Assembly: GCA_900546075.1 (NCBI GenBank)
Contig: URBH01000002.1
Location: 15,550 to 79,549 of the forward strand
Length of the DNA: 64,000 nucleotides
Origin: an uncultured Eubacteriales bacterium
GTDB taxonomy: Bacteria; Bacillota; Clostridia; Oscillospirales; Oscillospiraceae
Reading direction: 5' to 3'
Shown: positions 42,894 to 52,354 of the stretch, piece after piece
How positions within the stretch are numbered: the stretch's first letter is position 1
Layout of the letters: every line of letters begins with the position of its first letter
Translations under genes and position numbers: made by a program
The notes under the pieces: generated by a model
What the model was told of the DNA's origin: nothing
Seen by the model: the letters and a program-made list of their open reading frames with translations, nothing else
Databases searched by the model: none

Positions 42894-43109
42894 ATGTATT
42901 TGCAGGAATTCAAAATCTATCTGATTGGCGGCCATGTGCTCAAGGCCGCCGAGGAAGTGACCATCCCCGCCGAGCATCGGCTCCTCAACCGGTTCAAGAA
43001 AGCCAAACCTGATGATATCCTTTCTGTCGGCAGTGAGGAAACCAGTCAGGCTTACATTCCTGTCCGGAACATTCTATACATCTCCACCGGCGATGTGATT
43101 CGGTGGTGA
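42894..43109 (+). CDS. Small conserved transfer-region protein, function unknown
   Basis: 71 residues from ATG 42894, four bases after the hydrolase stop. The protein is compact: YLQEFKIYLIGGHVLKAAEE at the start and RNILYISTGDVIRW at the end, a likely small beta barrel. Proteins of this size between the hydrolase and PrgI are common on related elements. No family name is certain. Longer ORF starts lie inside the previous gene and lack a ribosome site. Confidence 0.6.
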   Translation: MYLQEFKIYLIGGHVLKAAEEVTIPAEHRLLNRFKKAKPDDILSVGSEETSQAYIPVRNILYISTGDVIRW

Positions 43110-43114
43110 GCAGT

Positions 43115-43498
43115 ATGGAAGAAAAGGAATACAGCAACGTGTATGCCATCCCGGCAAACTACACCGATTCCGGCAAGCTGCTGGGCGGTATGGTAGAACC
43201 CCGGAACGCGGTTGAGGCCGTTGCCCTCGTGATCATGGTGGGCTACCCGGAAGTCAAATGGATTCCGATGCCCACTACAATTCGCATTGTCATCATGACC
43301 GTGACCCTGATTCCGCTGGCAGTGGTCGCGTTCATGGGAATTGGCGGAGACTCTCTGCTCCAGTATCTGGGGCATATCCTCTCTTTCTGGGAAAACCGGC
43401 GGATATTACACTTCAGGAGGATCGGATACAAGTATGACCCAAAACAGCTCAAAAAGCCCGGGCGCAAAGGCAAGAAGAAAGAAGCCGGAAAAGCTTGA
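43115..43498 (+). CDS. PrgI/VirB3-like membrane protein
   Basis: 127 residues. The opening NVYAIPANYTDSGKLLGGMV is the PrgI signature. Two membrane segments follow (VEAVALVIMVGYPEV and TTIRIVIMTVTLIPLAVVAF), then a basic tail with GRKGKKK. PrgI/VirB3 proteins join the VirB4 ATPase to the membrane channel. Its 3' end overlaps virB4 by 65 bases in another frame. Confidence 0.82.
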   Translation: MEEKEYSNVYAIPANYTDSGKLLGGMVEPRNAVEAVALVIMVGYPEVKWIPMPTTIRIVIMTVTLIPLAVVAFMGIGGDSLLQYLGHILSFWENRRILHFRRIGYKYDPKQLKKPGRKGKKKEAGKA

Positions 43499-45959
43499 GT
43501 TTGTTCAGCCTTTCATCCCGGTCAAGGATATCCGCAACGGCATCGTGGAAACAACCGATGGCCGGTATGTAAAAATTCTTGAAATCGAACCCATCAACTT
43601 TATGCTCCGGTCTTCCGAGGAGCAGTACAACATCCTATCGTCCTTTGCCAGCTGGCTGAAGATATCGCCCATGAAGCTGCAGTTCAAATCCATTACCCGG
43701 AAAGCAGACTCTGACAAGCACATCGCTATGATCCGAAAAGAGCTTTCCATAGAGGACAACGCGCAGTGCAAAGCCATGGGGGAAGATTACATCCGGCTGA
43801 TTAAGGATGTGGGCTCCAGAGAAGCGCTGACTCGGCGCTTCTTTTTGATTTACCAGTATGAAGCCATCGGCAGAAGTGAATCGGATGACTATTCCAAAAT
43901 CTACAGCATGTTGGTCAGCGCGGAGCAAAATGCACGCGCTTATTTCATGCAGTGCGGAAATAACATCATCCAGCCCCAAAATCCCGATCAGGCGGTAGCG
44001 GAGATCTTGTATATGTTCTTCAATCGCCGCTCCTGCGTGGATGAACCGTTCACCGATCGCGTCAACCGGGTGATCATCGACACCATGGCCGCTAAGGGAA
44101 AAATTATTGGTATTGACCCCATCCCGCATATCTCTGTCCGTCACTTTATTGCCCCCAGAGGTCTGGATTTATCCCATTACAACTACATCGTCATGGATGG
44201 CAGATATTACTGCTTCCTCTACATCAAGGGGAACGGATACCCCAGCACCGTGCGTGGTGGTTGGATGTCCAGCCTCATCAATGCCGGTGAGGGTATCGAT
44301 ATTGATGTCCACCTCTCCCGGGAGAACCGAAGCAAAACCATCGACAAAGTAGCCCAGCGCATCCGCTTAAACCGCACCAAGCTCAAAGGTATGCAGGACA
44401 CCAGTACCGATTACGAGGAACTGACCAACTCCATTCAGGCAGGCTATTACATTAAAAATGGCATTGCCAACCACAACGAGGATCTGTTCTACATGTCGGT
44501 GTTCGTGACCATTTCCGCCAAAACCTATGACGAGCTTCTATGGCGCAAGCAGCAGATGACCGATATGCTCAAGTCCATGGATATGTACCTCAGCGATTGC
44601 CGATTCCAGCAGGAGGATGCCTTGCGCAGCGTCATGCCTTTCCTCCAGATCAGCCCCAAGCTGCAAAAGAAAACCCAGAGGAATGTCCTGACCAGCGGCG
44701 CAGCATCCACCTATATGTTCACCAGTTTCGAGATGTCCGACGATTCCGGTGTGCTTCTGGGCGTCAACCGGCATAACAATTCTCTCTGCATTGTTGACCT
44801 CTTTAATACGAAGATCAACAAGAACGCGAACCTGACCATGTGCGGCACCAGCGGCACCGGTAAGACCTTTACGCTCCAGCTTTTGGCCCTGCGTATGCGA
44901 ATGCGCGGTATTCAGTGTTATATTATCGCCCCCATCAAGGGTCATGAATTCAAGCGGGCCTGCAGCAAAATCGGCGGCGAGTTTATCAAGATCGCCCCCG
45001 GTTCTCCCCACTGCATCAATGTCATGGAGATCCGGCACACGATTTCTCCAGAAATGGAACTGATTGACGAGGTTGACTACAACGACATGGACTCCATGCT
45101 GGCCAGAAAAATTCAGCAGCTCATGATCTTCTTCTCCCTGCTGATTCCCGACATGACCAACGAGGAGGAGCAGATGCTGGATGAAGCGCTGATCAAAACA
45201 TACAACGAGTTTGGCATTACCCATGACAACAACTCACTGTATGCCGACGCAACGTGCTTCCCTCCCAAGCTGAAGAAAATGCCCATTCTGGGTGATCTTC
45301 ATAAGCATCTGCTGGAGAATCCCATGACCACGCGCATCGCCGCCATCGTCAGCCGTTTTGTGACGGGCTCCGCTCAGAGCTTCAACCGGCAGACCAATGT
45401 GGATCTGACCAACAAGTACATCGTTCTGGACCTTTCCGAGCTGAAAGGCAAGCTGCTCCCCGTAGGGATGATGATTGCGCTGGATTATGTCTGGGACAAT
45501 ATCAAGGCTGACCGGGTCAAGAAAAAGGCCATTATGATTGACGAGATCTGGCAGCTCATTGGTGCGTCTTCCAATAAACTGGCCGCCGAGTTTTGTCTGG
45601 AGATCTTCAAGGTCATCCGTGGTTATGGCGGTGCCGCCATAGCAGCGACGCAGGATCTCAGCGATTTCTTCAGTCTGGATGACGGCAAATACGGACGGGC
45701 CATCATCAACAACTCCAAGAACAAGATCATCCTGAATCTGGAGCAGGATGAGGCTCAGTACGTCAAAGACGTACTGAAGCTGACCCGCACCGAGGTGCGC
45801 TCCATTACCCAGTTTGAGCGTGGCGAGGCTCTGATCCACAGCAACAACAATAAGGTTCCTGTGGTTATCAAAGCCTCCGTGGAGGAAAAAGAAATGATTA
45901 CCACCGACCGGGCAGAGCTGGAAGCGATTCTACGGAAGCGCCAGAAAGAAGCCACATAA
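43434..45959 (+). CDS. VirB4-family conjugation ATPase
   Basis: 841 residues from ATG 43434, 13 bases after AGGAGG and inside the end of the PrgI gene. The N-terminal VirB4 domain is followed by Walker A CGTSGTGKTFTLQLLA near residue 470 and Walker B KKAIMIDEIWQLIGAS. RGYGGAAIAATQDLSDFF provides the sensing Gln. It powers assembly of the channel or pilus and substrate transport. The gene is complete and well conserved. Confidence 0.95.
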   Translation: MTQNSSKSPGAKARRKKPEKLEFVQPFIPVKDIRNGIVETTDGRYVKILEIEPINFMLRSSEEQYNILSSFASWLKISPMKLQFKSITRKADSDKHIAMIRKELSIEDNAQCKAMGEDYIRLIKDVGSREALTRRFFLIYQYEAIGRSESDDYSKIYSMLVSAEQNARAYFMQCGNNIIQPQNPDQAVAEILYMFFNRRSCVDEPFTDRVNRVIIDTMAAKGKIIGIDPIPHISVRHFIAPRGLDLSHYNYIVMDGRYYCFLYIKGNGYPSTVRGGWMSSLINAGEGIDIDVHLSRENRSKTIDKVAQRIRLNRTKLKGMQDTSTDYEELTNSIQAGYYIKNGIANHNEDLFYMSVFVTISAKTYDELLWRKQQMTDMLKSMDMYLSDCRFQQEDALRSVMPFLQISPKLQKKTQRNVLTSGAASTYMFTSFEMSDDSGVLLGVNRHNNSLCIVDLFNTKINKNANLTMCGTSGTGKTFTLQLLALRMRMRGIQCYIIAPIKGHEFKRACSKIGGEFIKIAPGSPHCINVMEIRHTISPEMELIDEVDYNDMDSMLARKIQQLMIFFSLLIPDMTNEEEQMLDEALIKTYNEFGITHDNNSLYADATCFPPKLKKMPILGDLHKHLLENPMTTRIAAIVSRFVTGSAQSFNRQTNVDLTNKYIVLDLSELKGKLLPVGMMIALDYVWDNIKADRVKKKAIMIDEIWQLIGASSNKLAAEFCLEIFKVIRGYGGAAIAATQDLSDFFSLDDGKYGRAIINNSKNKIILNLEQDEAQYVKDVLKLTRTEVRSITQFERGEALIHSNNNKVPVVIKASVEEKEMITTDRAELEAILRKRQKEAT

Positions 45960-45964
45960 TCAAC

Positions 45965-46004
45965 GGGCGTTGTACGCATTTTCCCGTTTATGCGTATAAC
46001 GCCC
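45965..46004 (+). other. Intercistronic stem-loop without T tail
   Basis: GGGCGTTGTACGCAT (45965-45979) pairs with ATGCGTATAACGCCC (45990-46004) except for one position. It is followed by AAAATA, so it is more likely an RNA-stability or processing structure than a terminator. Confidence 0.6.
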
Positions 46005-46032
46005 AAAATAAGTACAAGGAGGAATATAAATC

Positions 46033-46551
46033 ATGGCTCTTATGGAAGACGAACGCCTGATCCTACGGTGGCTCAGTCAGTACGGGCCTTTGCGTTGGCC
46101 GCAAATTCGCGGATTGCTCTACTACAGACCGCAGCGCTCTGTCAACAGGCTTGTGCAGAACATGAAGCATACCCGCAGGATTGCCGCTATAGAAGATGGT
46201 GAATATCTGGCAGTCGATCAATACTGCGAGCCGAAGCAGCGAATGATTACCGCCGTCTGGGTATTGCTCCAGTTTATTGAGCAAATTGCTCCCGAAGCCC
46301 ACTGGCAAGCAGATGCCCCGGCACAGATTTCCTTCCTGAAGGATAAAACAGCTTACGAAATCGTGGTTCTGTATGAAGACGAGGACCATTTGGTTCGACT
46401 TCTTCAGCCTCAAGAGGATACAAAGTACATTCTCGTTGTCCCGAATATGGAATTTGCGAATAAACTGATTCTCCCGGATGCGCCGTGCCTTTTCGCAACA
46501 GTCGATCAAACCGAATGTGAGGCTCCCAAAATCACTTTTTATTCCAGTTAG
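46033..46551 (+). CDS. Transfer-region winged-helix-like protein (probably DUF5697)
   Basis: 172 residues from ATG 46033 after GGAGGAA. Residues 5-60 look like a winged helix (DERLILRWLSQYGPLRWPQI). The remainder is a beta-rich domain with FLKDKTAYEIVVLYEDEDHL. I recall this as a family catalogued as DUF5697, but the name is from memory. It is followed 12 bases later by another accessory gene. Role in transfer is unknown; control of plasmid-like genes is possible. Confidence 0.55.
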   Translation: MALMEDERLILRWLSQYGPLRWPQIRGLLYYRPQRSVNRLVQNMKHTRRIAAIEDGEYLAVDQYCEPKQRMITAVWVLLQFIEQIAPEAHWQADAPAQISFLKDKTAYEIVVLYEDEDHLVRLLQPQEDTKYILVVPNMEFANKLILPDAPCLFATVDQTECEAPKITFYSS

Positions 46552-46563
46552 GAGGAAAGCAAT

Positions 46564-47289
46564 ATGCCCGAAGAAAATTCCATCTTTATGAAAACCTCCA
46601 GCAGAGCACTGGGCATTCTGACCCAGCTCCATAGCGAAACCGCTCAGGCAATGTACGCATACACAGTCGGACGGCAGCAGGGAGCAAACGAAATGGCTCT
46701 CAGCAATGCAATCCTTGCGGAAAGGCTGATTGGCTGTTACCGGGTGATTCCCTCTCTGCTGGGTTCTCCCCATGCAAGGAAGAACATCGAGCACATCATG
46801 CAGGATGAAATTCCCGTTGAGGTTGGCTTTACCGAGGATGGCTGGTTTTCCCTCCGGATTCCCCGACTGCTTCCCCGAAAGGAGCGTGGCAAAGGCTCCG
46901 TCGAATACATCCGGGGCTTTTTGGGGCCTGCCATGCAGCGCTTTTTCAATGAGGGATCTCCCGTCCGCTTTGACGACTGTGTAATCATCTACCGTCACAT
47001 CTATGACCGGGAGGAACCGGAGCGCAGGCACCGGGATCACGACAACATTGAAACCAATTTCGTAACGGACATTGTAGCCCTGTATGTCATGACAGATGAC
47101 GCGCCGCTGCGCTGTCGGCATTACTACTGCAGCGCTGCGGGCAGCACGGAACGCACCGAGGTTTATGTCGTACCTGAGCAGGACTTTATGCGTTGGTATG
47201 AAGCAGAAAAGAATTTCCCGGACGAGGGGGTGAAGCTCCATGCGCAAACCACTTTTTGGCAAGAAAAAGCTATCCCAAAACAGGGGTAA
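46564..47289 (+). CDS. Transfer-region accessory protein (possibly DUF6100)
   Basis: 241 residues from ATG 46564 after GGAGGAAA. An N-terminal helix pair (SRALGILTQLHSETAQAMYA) leads into a mixed domain with EVGFTEDGWFSLRIPRLLP and a paired beta region ending HYYCSAAGSTERTEVYVVPE. I recall similar proteins catalogued as DUF6100, with uncertainty. No catalytic motif was seen. It lies in the accessory run between VirB4 and VirD4. Confidence 0.55.
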   Translation: MPEENSIFMKTSSRALGILTQLHSETAQAMYAYTVGRQQGANEMALSNAILAERLIGCYRVIPSLLGSPHARKNIEHIMQDEIPVEVGFTEDGWFSLRIPRLLPRKERGKGSVEYIRGFLGPAMQRFFNEGSPVRFDDCVIIYRHIYDREEPERRHRDHDNIETNFVTDIVALYVMTDDAPLRCRHYYCSAAGSTERTEVYVVPEQDFMRWYEAEKNFPDEGVKLHAQTTFWQEKAIPKQG

Positions 47290-47434
47290 ATTCCCGCAGC
47301 GACTTATCTACACGCCCCGAAATGCGAAAAAGCTCTGTGTCCCAAGGAAAATCCCGTCTCCGAATCGATCCGATTTAGCCAAGAGGAGCAGGCATGGGGA
47401 CGAAAATGCTCCACTTCGAGGTAAGGAAACATGA
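47240..47434 (+). CDS. Small basic protein, possible gene
   Basis: 64 residues, rich in Lys and Arg (RKPLFGKKKLSQNRGKFPQR). It starts inside the previous gene in another frame, preceded at some distance by GAGGGGGTG. Its stop overlaps the next ATG as ATGA. This packing suggests real translational coupling, but the composition is also what a chance ORF could give. Confidence 0.4.
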   Translation: MRKPLFGKKKLSQNRGKFPQRLIYTPRNAKKLCVPRKIPSPNRSDLAKRSRHGDENAPLRGKET

Positions 47435-48582
47435 CCACCATAAAGCAGGATTCTCATGTGTACAGATTGCTCACGTTTCTTTCCTATGTTGGGGAGTACC
47501 CGCTGTGTTCTTTGCAGCTTTTCGGAAGCAAAGAGGTGTGGCGCAAATTGATCCACAAACATTCCCAACGGCAGGAGTATCGCATCCCCGGCCATGCCGA
47601 CAAGATTATTTGCCGCCTTCTTCTGATTACAGGCAAAGGCAAAAGCAAATCTGTCCGCTTATCCAAGGGAGGGCAGAATATCCTTGAAATCGTCAATCCC
47701 AATGCCGCCCTTTACTATACCCAGAATTACCTTCGCCATAATCATGCCGGTGAGGCCAAACGGTTGGATCGTTTCCATCGGGTGGCCGAATCCGCTGCCC
47801 TAATCAATCTGGCCGGATTTGAGACCTGCCCCTATAGGCTGCCCCAGCTTCAAATGGTCACAATCCGCAAGGTCGTTACGGATGCGCCTTCGTTCTATAT
47901 CAGCAAAGAACTCAAGTATGTGGGCGATGATGATGTCAACAAAACCAGCTTCTCCAGAATAACAGGGGCTCTGTTCTGCCCCGGCGGATGTTACGCCGTG
48001 TACAACAGCCGTGACTACCTGATGAACTGGAATGGCAGAGGCGAGGCAAAGGTCAGGCTCCACCTTACGGAGATTGCACGCATGAATGCAGATGTGGATG
48101 ATGTACAGTCGGCTATTCTTTTGGGTACAGGGTACGAAATCGCTGAAATAACCTTGCGTACCCTATGGAAGACCAAACGGGCTGAAACAGAGTTTACCGT
48201 CATCTACGACCATCTCCATTTCATCCCTCTGAATGGATTCGGCGTGCGCCTTCTGAAAATACTGACCACCCCAGACTGGAATGAAACATTGCTGGATCTT
48301 CTGTTCGATCCGAATGACAGATCCTATGGTAAAGGCGTTTTCGAGTATGACGCCCGTGAGAACGGCATTTATTTGTTTTCATTTCTGGACAGCGACATCA
48401 CCCGATTGAATCATTTCATAGATGGGACAAAAGGAATCGAACGGGAAACAGCCGTTATCTGTTTCCCGGAACAAACCGCTTTTGTCCGGAATGTCGTTGG
48501 GCCGAAAGTCAGCATTAAGACGGTAATAATGGATATGGTAGAAGATGCCCTCTGCCCGAAAGGCGGTGATGCAGATGAATGA
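47431..48582 (+). CDS. Transfer-region protein of unknown function
   Basis: 383 residues. The N-terminal 70 residues look like a winged helix (DSHVYRLLTFLSYVGEYPLC), as in accessory DNA-processing proteins. The C-terminal half carries FHFIPLNGFG-type beta segments (DHLHFIPLNGFGVRLLKILT) and ends acidic. It directly precedes virD4, overlapping it by about eight bases. A link to DNA processing or coupling is possible but unproven. No relaxase motif (HxH triad or Tyr cluster) is apparent. Confidence 0.5.
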   Translation: MTTIKQDSHVYRLLTFLSYVGEYPLCSLQLFGSKEVWRKLIHKHSQRQEYRIPGHADKIICRLLLITGKGKSKSVRLSKGGQNILEIVNPNAALYYTQNYLRHNHAGEAKRLDRFHRVAESAALINLAGFETCPYRLPQLQMVTIRKVVTDAPSFYISKELKYVGDDDVNKTSFSRITGALFCPGGCYAVYNSRDYLMNWNGRGEAKVRLHLTEIARMNADVDDVQSAILLGTGYEIAEITLRTLWKTKRAETEFTVIYDHLHFIPLNGFGVRLLKILTTPDWNETLLDLLFDPNDRSYGKGVFEYDARENGIYLFSFLDSDITRLNHFIDGTKGIERETAVICFPEQTAFVRNVVGPKVSIKTVIMDMVEDALCPKGGDADE

Positions 48583-50440
48583 AAAACAGCGCAAGGCCGC
48601 AATTATAGTCGCCTCCATCCTCGGATGCGGGGCGCTTTTCTATCTTGGCGGTCTGCTGGGGCAGGTGTTTACCAACTATACTATCTGGATGGAGTCCGGC
48701 GGTATGTGGGGGCAAACACAGATTGCTGCCCCAGACTGGAATCCGGCTGTGTGCCTTCTGAATGCCTTCAGTTGGAACGGCGTCAAAGCGATCTTCCTGA
48801 TCGTGGTCATCGGAGCCGGTATTGTGATCTATGTAAAGGTTCACGAGAAGTTCTCCCAAAACCAGTATGACGACCGGGGCTTCACCAAGAGCAAGGCCGG
48901 CACTTACGGTACCGCGGATTGGATGACAGAGAAGGAACTGAAATCCGTTTTGGAACTATCCACACCGGAAAGGGCTACCGGTATGATTCTTGGTGAGCGA
49001 AAAGGCCAGCTGGTATGTTTGCCGGAGAACACCCGCCTCAACCGTCACTGCGCCATCTTCGGCGCATCCGGCACCATGAAGTCCAGAGCCGTCATTCGCA
49101 ATGCACTCTTTTCCATCATACGCCGAGGCGAGTCCGCTCTGATTGCGGATCCGAAATCAGAGATGTACAGCGATACTTCCGAGCTATTCCGAAAAAACGG
49201 GTATGAGGTCAAGGTGCTGAACTTGGTTGACCCCCTGCACGGTGACTCATGGAACTGCATGTCCGACCTGAACGGAAACACCATGATGGCTCAGGTCCTC
49301 ACAAACGTCATTATCGGCAACACAAGCAACGGCAAAAGCGATCATTTCTGGGATAACGGCGAGGCGAACCTGCTGAAAGCGCTGGTTCTCTACACCGATT
49401 TGGACAAGACGCTCCCGCCGGAGCGGAAGAATCTGGCCTATGTCTACCAGCTGCTGACCCACAATTCCGAGAAAACGCTGACCATCATGTTCGAGAAACT
49501 GCCGCCGGATCATCCGGCCCGGGCGCCTTTCAATCTGTTTTCCCAGTCCAGTGATACGGTCAAATCCGGCATCATTCTCGGTCTGGGTACCAGATTGCAG
49601 GTACTCCAGAACGAAGCTGTGAAGCAGCTTGTCTCTTTCTCCGACATTGACCTTACCGCACCGGGCAGTCACAAATGCGCCTACTACATCATTCTCAGCG
49701 ATCAGGAAACATCCATGGCATTCCTTTCCTCGCTTTTCTTTTCATTCCTGTTTATCAAGCTAACCCGCTTTGCAGACCTTTCCCCCGGCGGACGGTGTCC
49801 TGTACCCGTGAATCTGATTCTGGACGAGTTCAACAACATCGGCCGGATCGGCGGCGCACCGGACGGCTCAGATTTCTGCCGTTCCCTGAGCGTCATCCGC
49901 TCCCGGGATATTCGGGTCATGCTCGCCGTTCAGAGCCTTGGTCAGCTTCAGAACCGGTATCCCAACAACCTTTGGTCCGAAATCATCGGCAACTGCGACA
50001 TCCAGCTTATGCTCGGCTGTACGGATGACGTCACTGCGGATTACATATCTGACCGCAGCGGCGAAATGTGCATCGTTGTGGATTCTACCATGACCGTGAA
50101 GAAAACCGTTGCCGTCACGCAGGTGATTCCCCAGTACCGGGAAACACAGGGTCAGGGGAAGCGCAAGCTTCTCACCCCGGATGAAGTTCTTCGGCTTCCG
50201 CATGAACAAATGCTGGTCATTATCCGCGGTCAGAATCTACTGCTGCTGAACAAGTTTGACTATACCCGCCATCCCATGTCCAAGGAAATGGTCCGGGCTT
50301 CCATCATGGATTACTGCCCGAGAACCAGTTATGCGCCCACACCCCAGACCGGTTCTGAAAATGAGCCGGACAAAAAGCCACAACGGGAGTCACGCGGCAG
50401 GAAACTCAGTCGCTCTGATACGCCACCCGTCGAGTTTTAA
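48575..50440 (+). CDS. VirD4/TraG-family type IV coupling protein
   Basis: 621 residues from ATG 48575; an ATG two codons earlier is also possible. Two N-terminal membrane helices (about residues 8-30 and 70-90) anchor a hexameric ATPase. Walker A is FGASGTMKSRAVIRN and Walker B is PVNLILDEFNNIGR. The motor domain continues with IRSRDIRVMLAVQSLGQLQN. It brings the relaxase-DNA complex to the channel. The C-terminal tail is hydrophilic and variable, perhaps the substrate-recognition end. Confidence 0.93.
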   Translation: MNEKQRKAAIIVASILGCGALFYLGGLLGQVFTNYTIWMESGGMWGQTQIAAPDWNPAVCLLNAFSWNGVKAIFLIVVIGAGIVIYVKVHEKFSQNQYDDRGFTKSKAGTYGTADWMTEKELKSVLELSTPERATGMILGERKGQLVCLPENTRLNRHCAIFGASGTMKSRAVIRNALFSIIRRGESALIADPKSEMYSDTSELFRKNGYEVKVLNLVDPLHGDSWNCMSDLNGNTMMAQVLTNVIIGNTSNGKSDHFWDNGEANLLKALVLYTDLDKTLPPERKNLAYVYQLLTHNSEKTLTIMFEKLPPDHPARAPFNLFSQSSDTVKSGIILGLGTRLQVLQNEAVKQLVSFSDIDLTAPGSHKCAYYIILSDQETSMAFLSSLFFSFLFIKLTRFADLSPGGRCPVPVNLILDEFNNIGRIGGAPDGSDFCRSLSVIRSRDIRVMLAVQSLGQLQNRYPNNLWSEIIGNCDIQLMLGCTDDVTADYISDRSGEMCIVVDSTMTVKKTVAVTQVIPQYRETQGQGKRKLLTPDEVLRLPHEQMLVIIRGQNLLLLNKFDYTRHPMSKEMVRASIMDYCPRTSYAPTPQTGSENEPDKKPQRESRGRKLSRSDTPPVEF

Positions 50441-50462
50441 TTTATCAAAAGGAGGAAAACCT

Positions 50463-51566
50463 ATGTCCACAACCGAAAACAGCCTACCGCCCGACGATAT
50501 GCCCGTAACCCCAAACAGTGAACCGTCCCAGACCGATTCTGTCCTGAAAGTTCCGCCCCGGCATCAAGCATCCACCGGCGAGATCGCCGGAAATCCCGAA
50601 GGCAGCAACGAAGCTCCTCATTCCACCATATCTCCCCGGCAGGCAAGGCAACGGCTCAATGTTCCCATGCCCAATATGGAAGTTTTGGCGATTGATGACG
50701 CGCTCGGCATCCAAACTGAGATCGATAAGGCCAGAGATAAGTTTCTGGATCTGGTCGAGTCTCTGAAAACCGGCCGCTACCTTACCGATAAGATTCAGGG
50801 CGTTGAAAAGCACTCTGGCTTGGGGGAACCCCGCGCCGTGATTTTCCACGGCGATTATAAGGTCATCATTATGGCTTCCATGATCGTCGATCTGCCCAAG
50901 GATTTACGGGGACAGGATCCCTATGAAGTCTACCATTACCTGCTTACCAAGCGACTCGGATCTGAAATCGATTATGTTGTCAAAGGCATTGACCGCAATA
51001 CCGGTCTGGCAGTCGGCAGCCGGAAGGATGCTATGGCCACGAAGCGCCGGCATTACTACCTGAATCAGACCCGTGACGGCACATACCGGATCTACGAAGG
51101 ACTCTGCTGCGAAGCGAGAGTCATGTCCGTCATTCCATATGGCATTTTCGTGGATCTGTTTGGTATCGACGTTTACATTCCCTTGCGGGAGCTGAGCTAT
51201 GTACGGCTTACCGATGCCATGGGCTACTATGAACCCGGCGACCGGGTACTGGTGAAAGTCACCCAACTCAATCGGGATGACCCGGATGACATCCGTGTAG
51301 CTGCTTCCGTAAAACAAGTTGCTGCCAATCCTGTGGATAAAGCTCTCGAAAAAATCGAGGTGAACAGCAACTATGCCGGTACCGTTACGCTGACGGACAG
51401 CACCGGTATCTTCGTGCGTCTGGATATGGGTGCTGAATGCAGATGTAGGTTCCCATATCGCGCAAGGCCGCCCAAGGGCGCCCGCGTAGTCGTGAAAATC
51501 GCAGGTGTCGATATGGAGCAGAAGACTGTTTGGGGAAATATCACCTATGTCACCATTCCCAAATAA
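50463..51566 (+). CDS. S1 RNA-binding domain protein of the conjugative element
   Basis: 367 residues from ATG 50463 after AAAGGAGG. A disordered Pro/Ser-rich start (to about 70) leads to a helical and beta domain. Residues about 215-280 are an S1-like OB fold (ARVMSVIPYGIFVDLFGIDV, then ELSYVRLTDAMGYYEPGDRV). A degenerate second copy follows (YAGTVTLTDSTGIFVRLDMG). S1 domains bind RNA or single-stranded DNA. In this setting a role with transferred single strands or with the structured leaders is possible, but not shown. Confidence 0.75.
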   Translation: MSTTENSLPPDDMPVTPNSEPSQTDSVLKVPPRHQASTGEIAGNPEGSNEAPHSTISPRQARQRLNVPMPNMEVLAIDDALGIQTEIDKARDKFLDLVESLKTGRYLTDKIQGVEKHSGLGEPRAVIFHGDYKVIIMASMIVDLPKDLRGQDPYEVYHYLLTKRLGSEIDYVVKGIDRNTGLAVGSRKDAMATKRRHYYLNQTRDGTYRIYEGLCCEARVMSVIPYGIFVDLFGIDVYIPLRELSYVRLTDAMGYYEPGDRVLVKVTQLNRDDPDDIRVAASVKQVAANPVDKALEKIEVNSNYAGTVTLTDSTGIFVRLDMGAECRCRFPYRARPPKGARVVVKIAGVDMEQKTVWGNITYVTIPK

Positions 51567-51586
51567 CTCTGAAAGAAGGTATCCTT

Positions 51587-51997
51587 ATGACCCAATGCGA
51601 ACTGCCGAAAGAGGAATTGGTTCGCCGAAAGGAGCTGTCTGATAATACCCGGAAAATGATTTACAGCTTGCTGGATGTTGCTGCCGAGGATGAAACCTCG
51701 CTCATGACGACCTACCGTGACTTTTACCTCCAGATCAGCTTCTCGGAGCTGCATCCGCTGATGGTTTTTTACCTCGCACGGCCTCTGGACGGAGAGAAAG
51801 CCATGCTGGCAGATCGTTCCAACGAGATGAATCTGCGCAGCGTTCTGGGCAGTCATTCCGTCAACGAAAACTTCAGCTGCTATAACTATCGTGCGACGCA
51901 CTGGCTTGATGCTCAGATGACCAAAACCAGATTTTTTGAAATTCTTGACCGGTGTGTTGATGAAGCTGTACGCGGGTATTATCAGCTCGCACACTGA
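51587..51997 (+). CDS. Small helical protein of unknown function
   Basis: 136 residues from ATG 51587. The sequence has SDNTRKMIYSLLDVAAEDET, FSELHPLMVFYLARPLDGEK and NFSCYNYRATHWLDAQMTKT. It ends in a helix with RFFEILDRCVDEAVRGYYQL. The length and mixed fold recall small chaperone-like proteins, yet nothing specific supports this. It is the last intact gene of the transfer run before the disrupted lipoprotein gene. Confidence 0.5.
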   Translation: MTQCELPKEELVRRKELSDNTRKMIYSLLDVAAEDETSLMTTYRDFYLQISFSELHPLMVFYLARPLDGEKAMLADRSNEMNLRSVLGSHSVNENFSCYNYRATHWLDAQMTKTRFFEILDRCVDEAVRGYYQLAH

Positions 51998-52051
51998 GCA
52001 CTGCAATTCCCTGCAATTTTGATTAGATCATGCAAGCAGGAGGAAATGTAC

Positions 52052-52280
52052 ATGTAAAAAAGCGATTGCTGCTCTATCCGCTGCCGTAATACTGGTTTTG
52101 GCCGTCTGCCGGTATCCCAGACTGATTCCGAAACGACCGCAGGCGCCTCAGCCTTCCGTGAAGAGGGTCCTGAATTCCCGCAGATAAAGCCCGTACACCA
52201 GACTGATTCTGACAGAACGCTCAGCGGAAAAGCCGGCCCGCCAAGCCAAGGCAGTCACTCAGGCAGTGACACCAATTCCA
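52052..52280 (+). pseudogene. Remnant of a small lipoprotein gene (two frameshifts)
   Basis: AGGAGGA at 52039-52045 precedes ATG 52052 at a proper distance, but one extra T puts a stop right after the start. Skipping it gives KKAIAALSAAVILVLAVC, a lipoprotein signal peptide with the lipobox Cys. One more single-base shift after that Cys leads into a long open frame starting SQTDSETTAGASAF. That frame stays open into the adhesin gene's frame. This looks like a recently damaged gene. Sequencing or assembly error could also explain it. Confidence 0.5.
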
Positions 52281-52295
52281 CATTTGAAGTCAATG

Positions 52296-52323
52296 CCTCA
52301 GTTCTTTGGACTGGGGCCTTTTT
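52296..52323 (+). terminator. Terminator-like hairpin before the adhesin gene
   Basis: CCTCAGT / ACTGGGG with loop TCTTTGG is followed by CC and five T residues, 32 bases before the adhesin ATG. It belongs to the series of pre-gene hairpins on this element. Confidence 0.7.
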
Positions 52324-52354
52324 CTACCCCAACTTGAGAAAGGATGACAACCAC

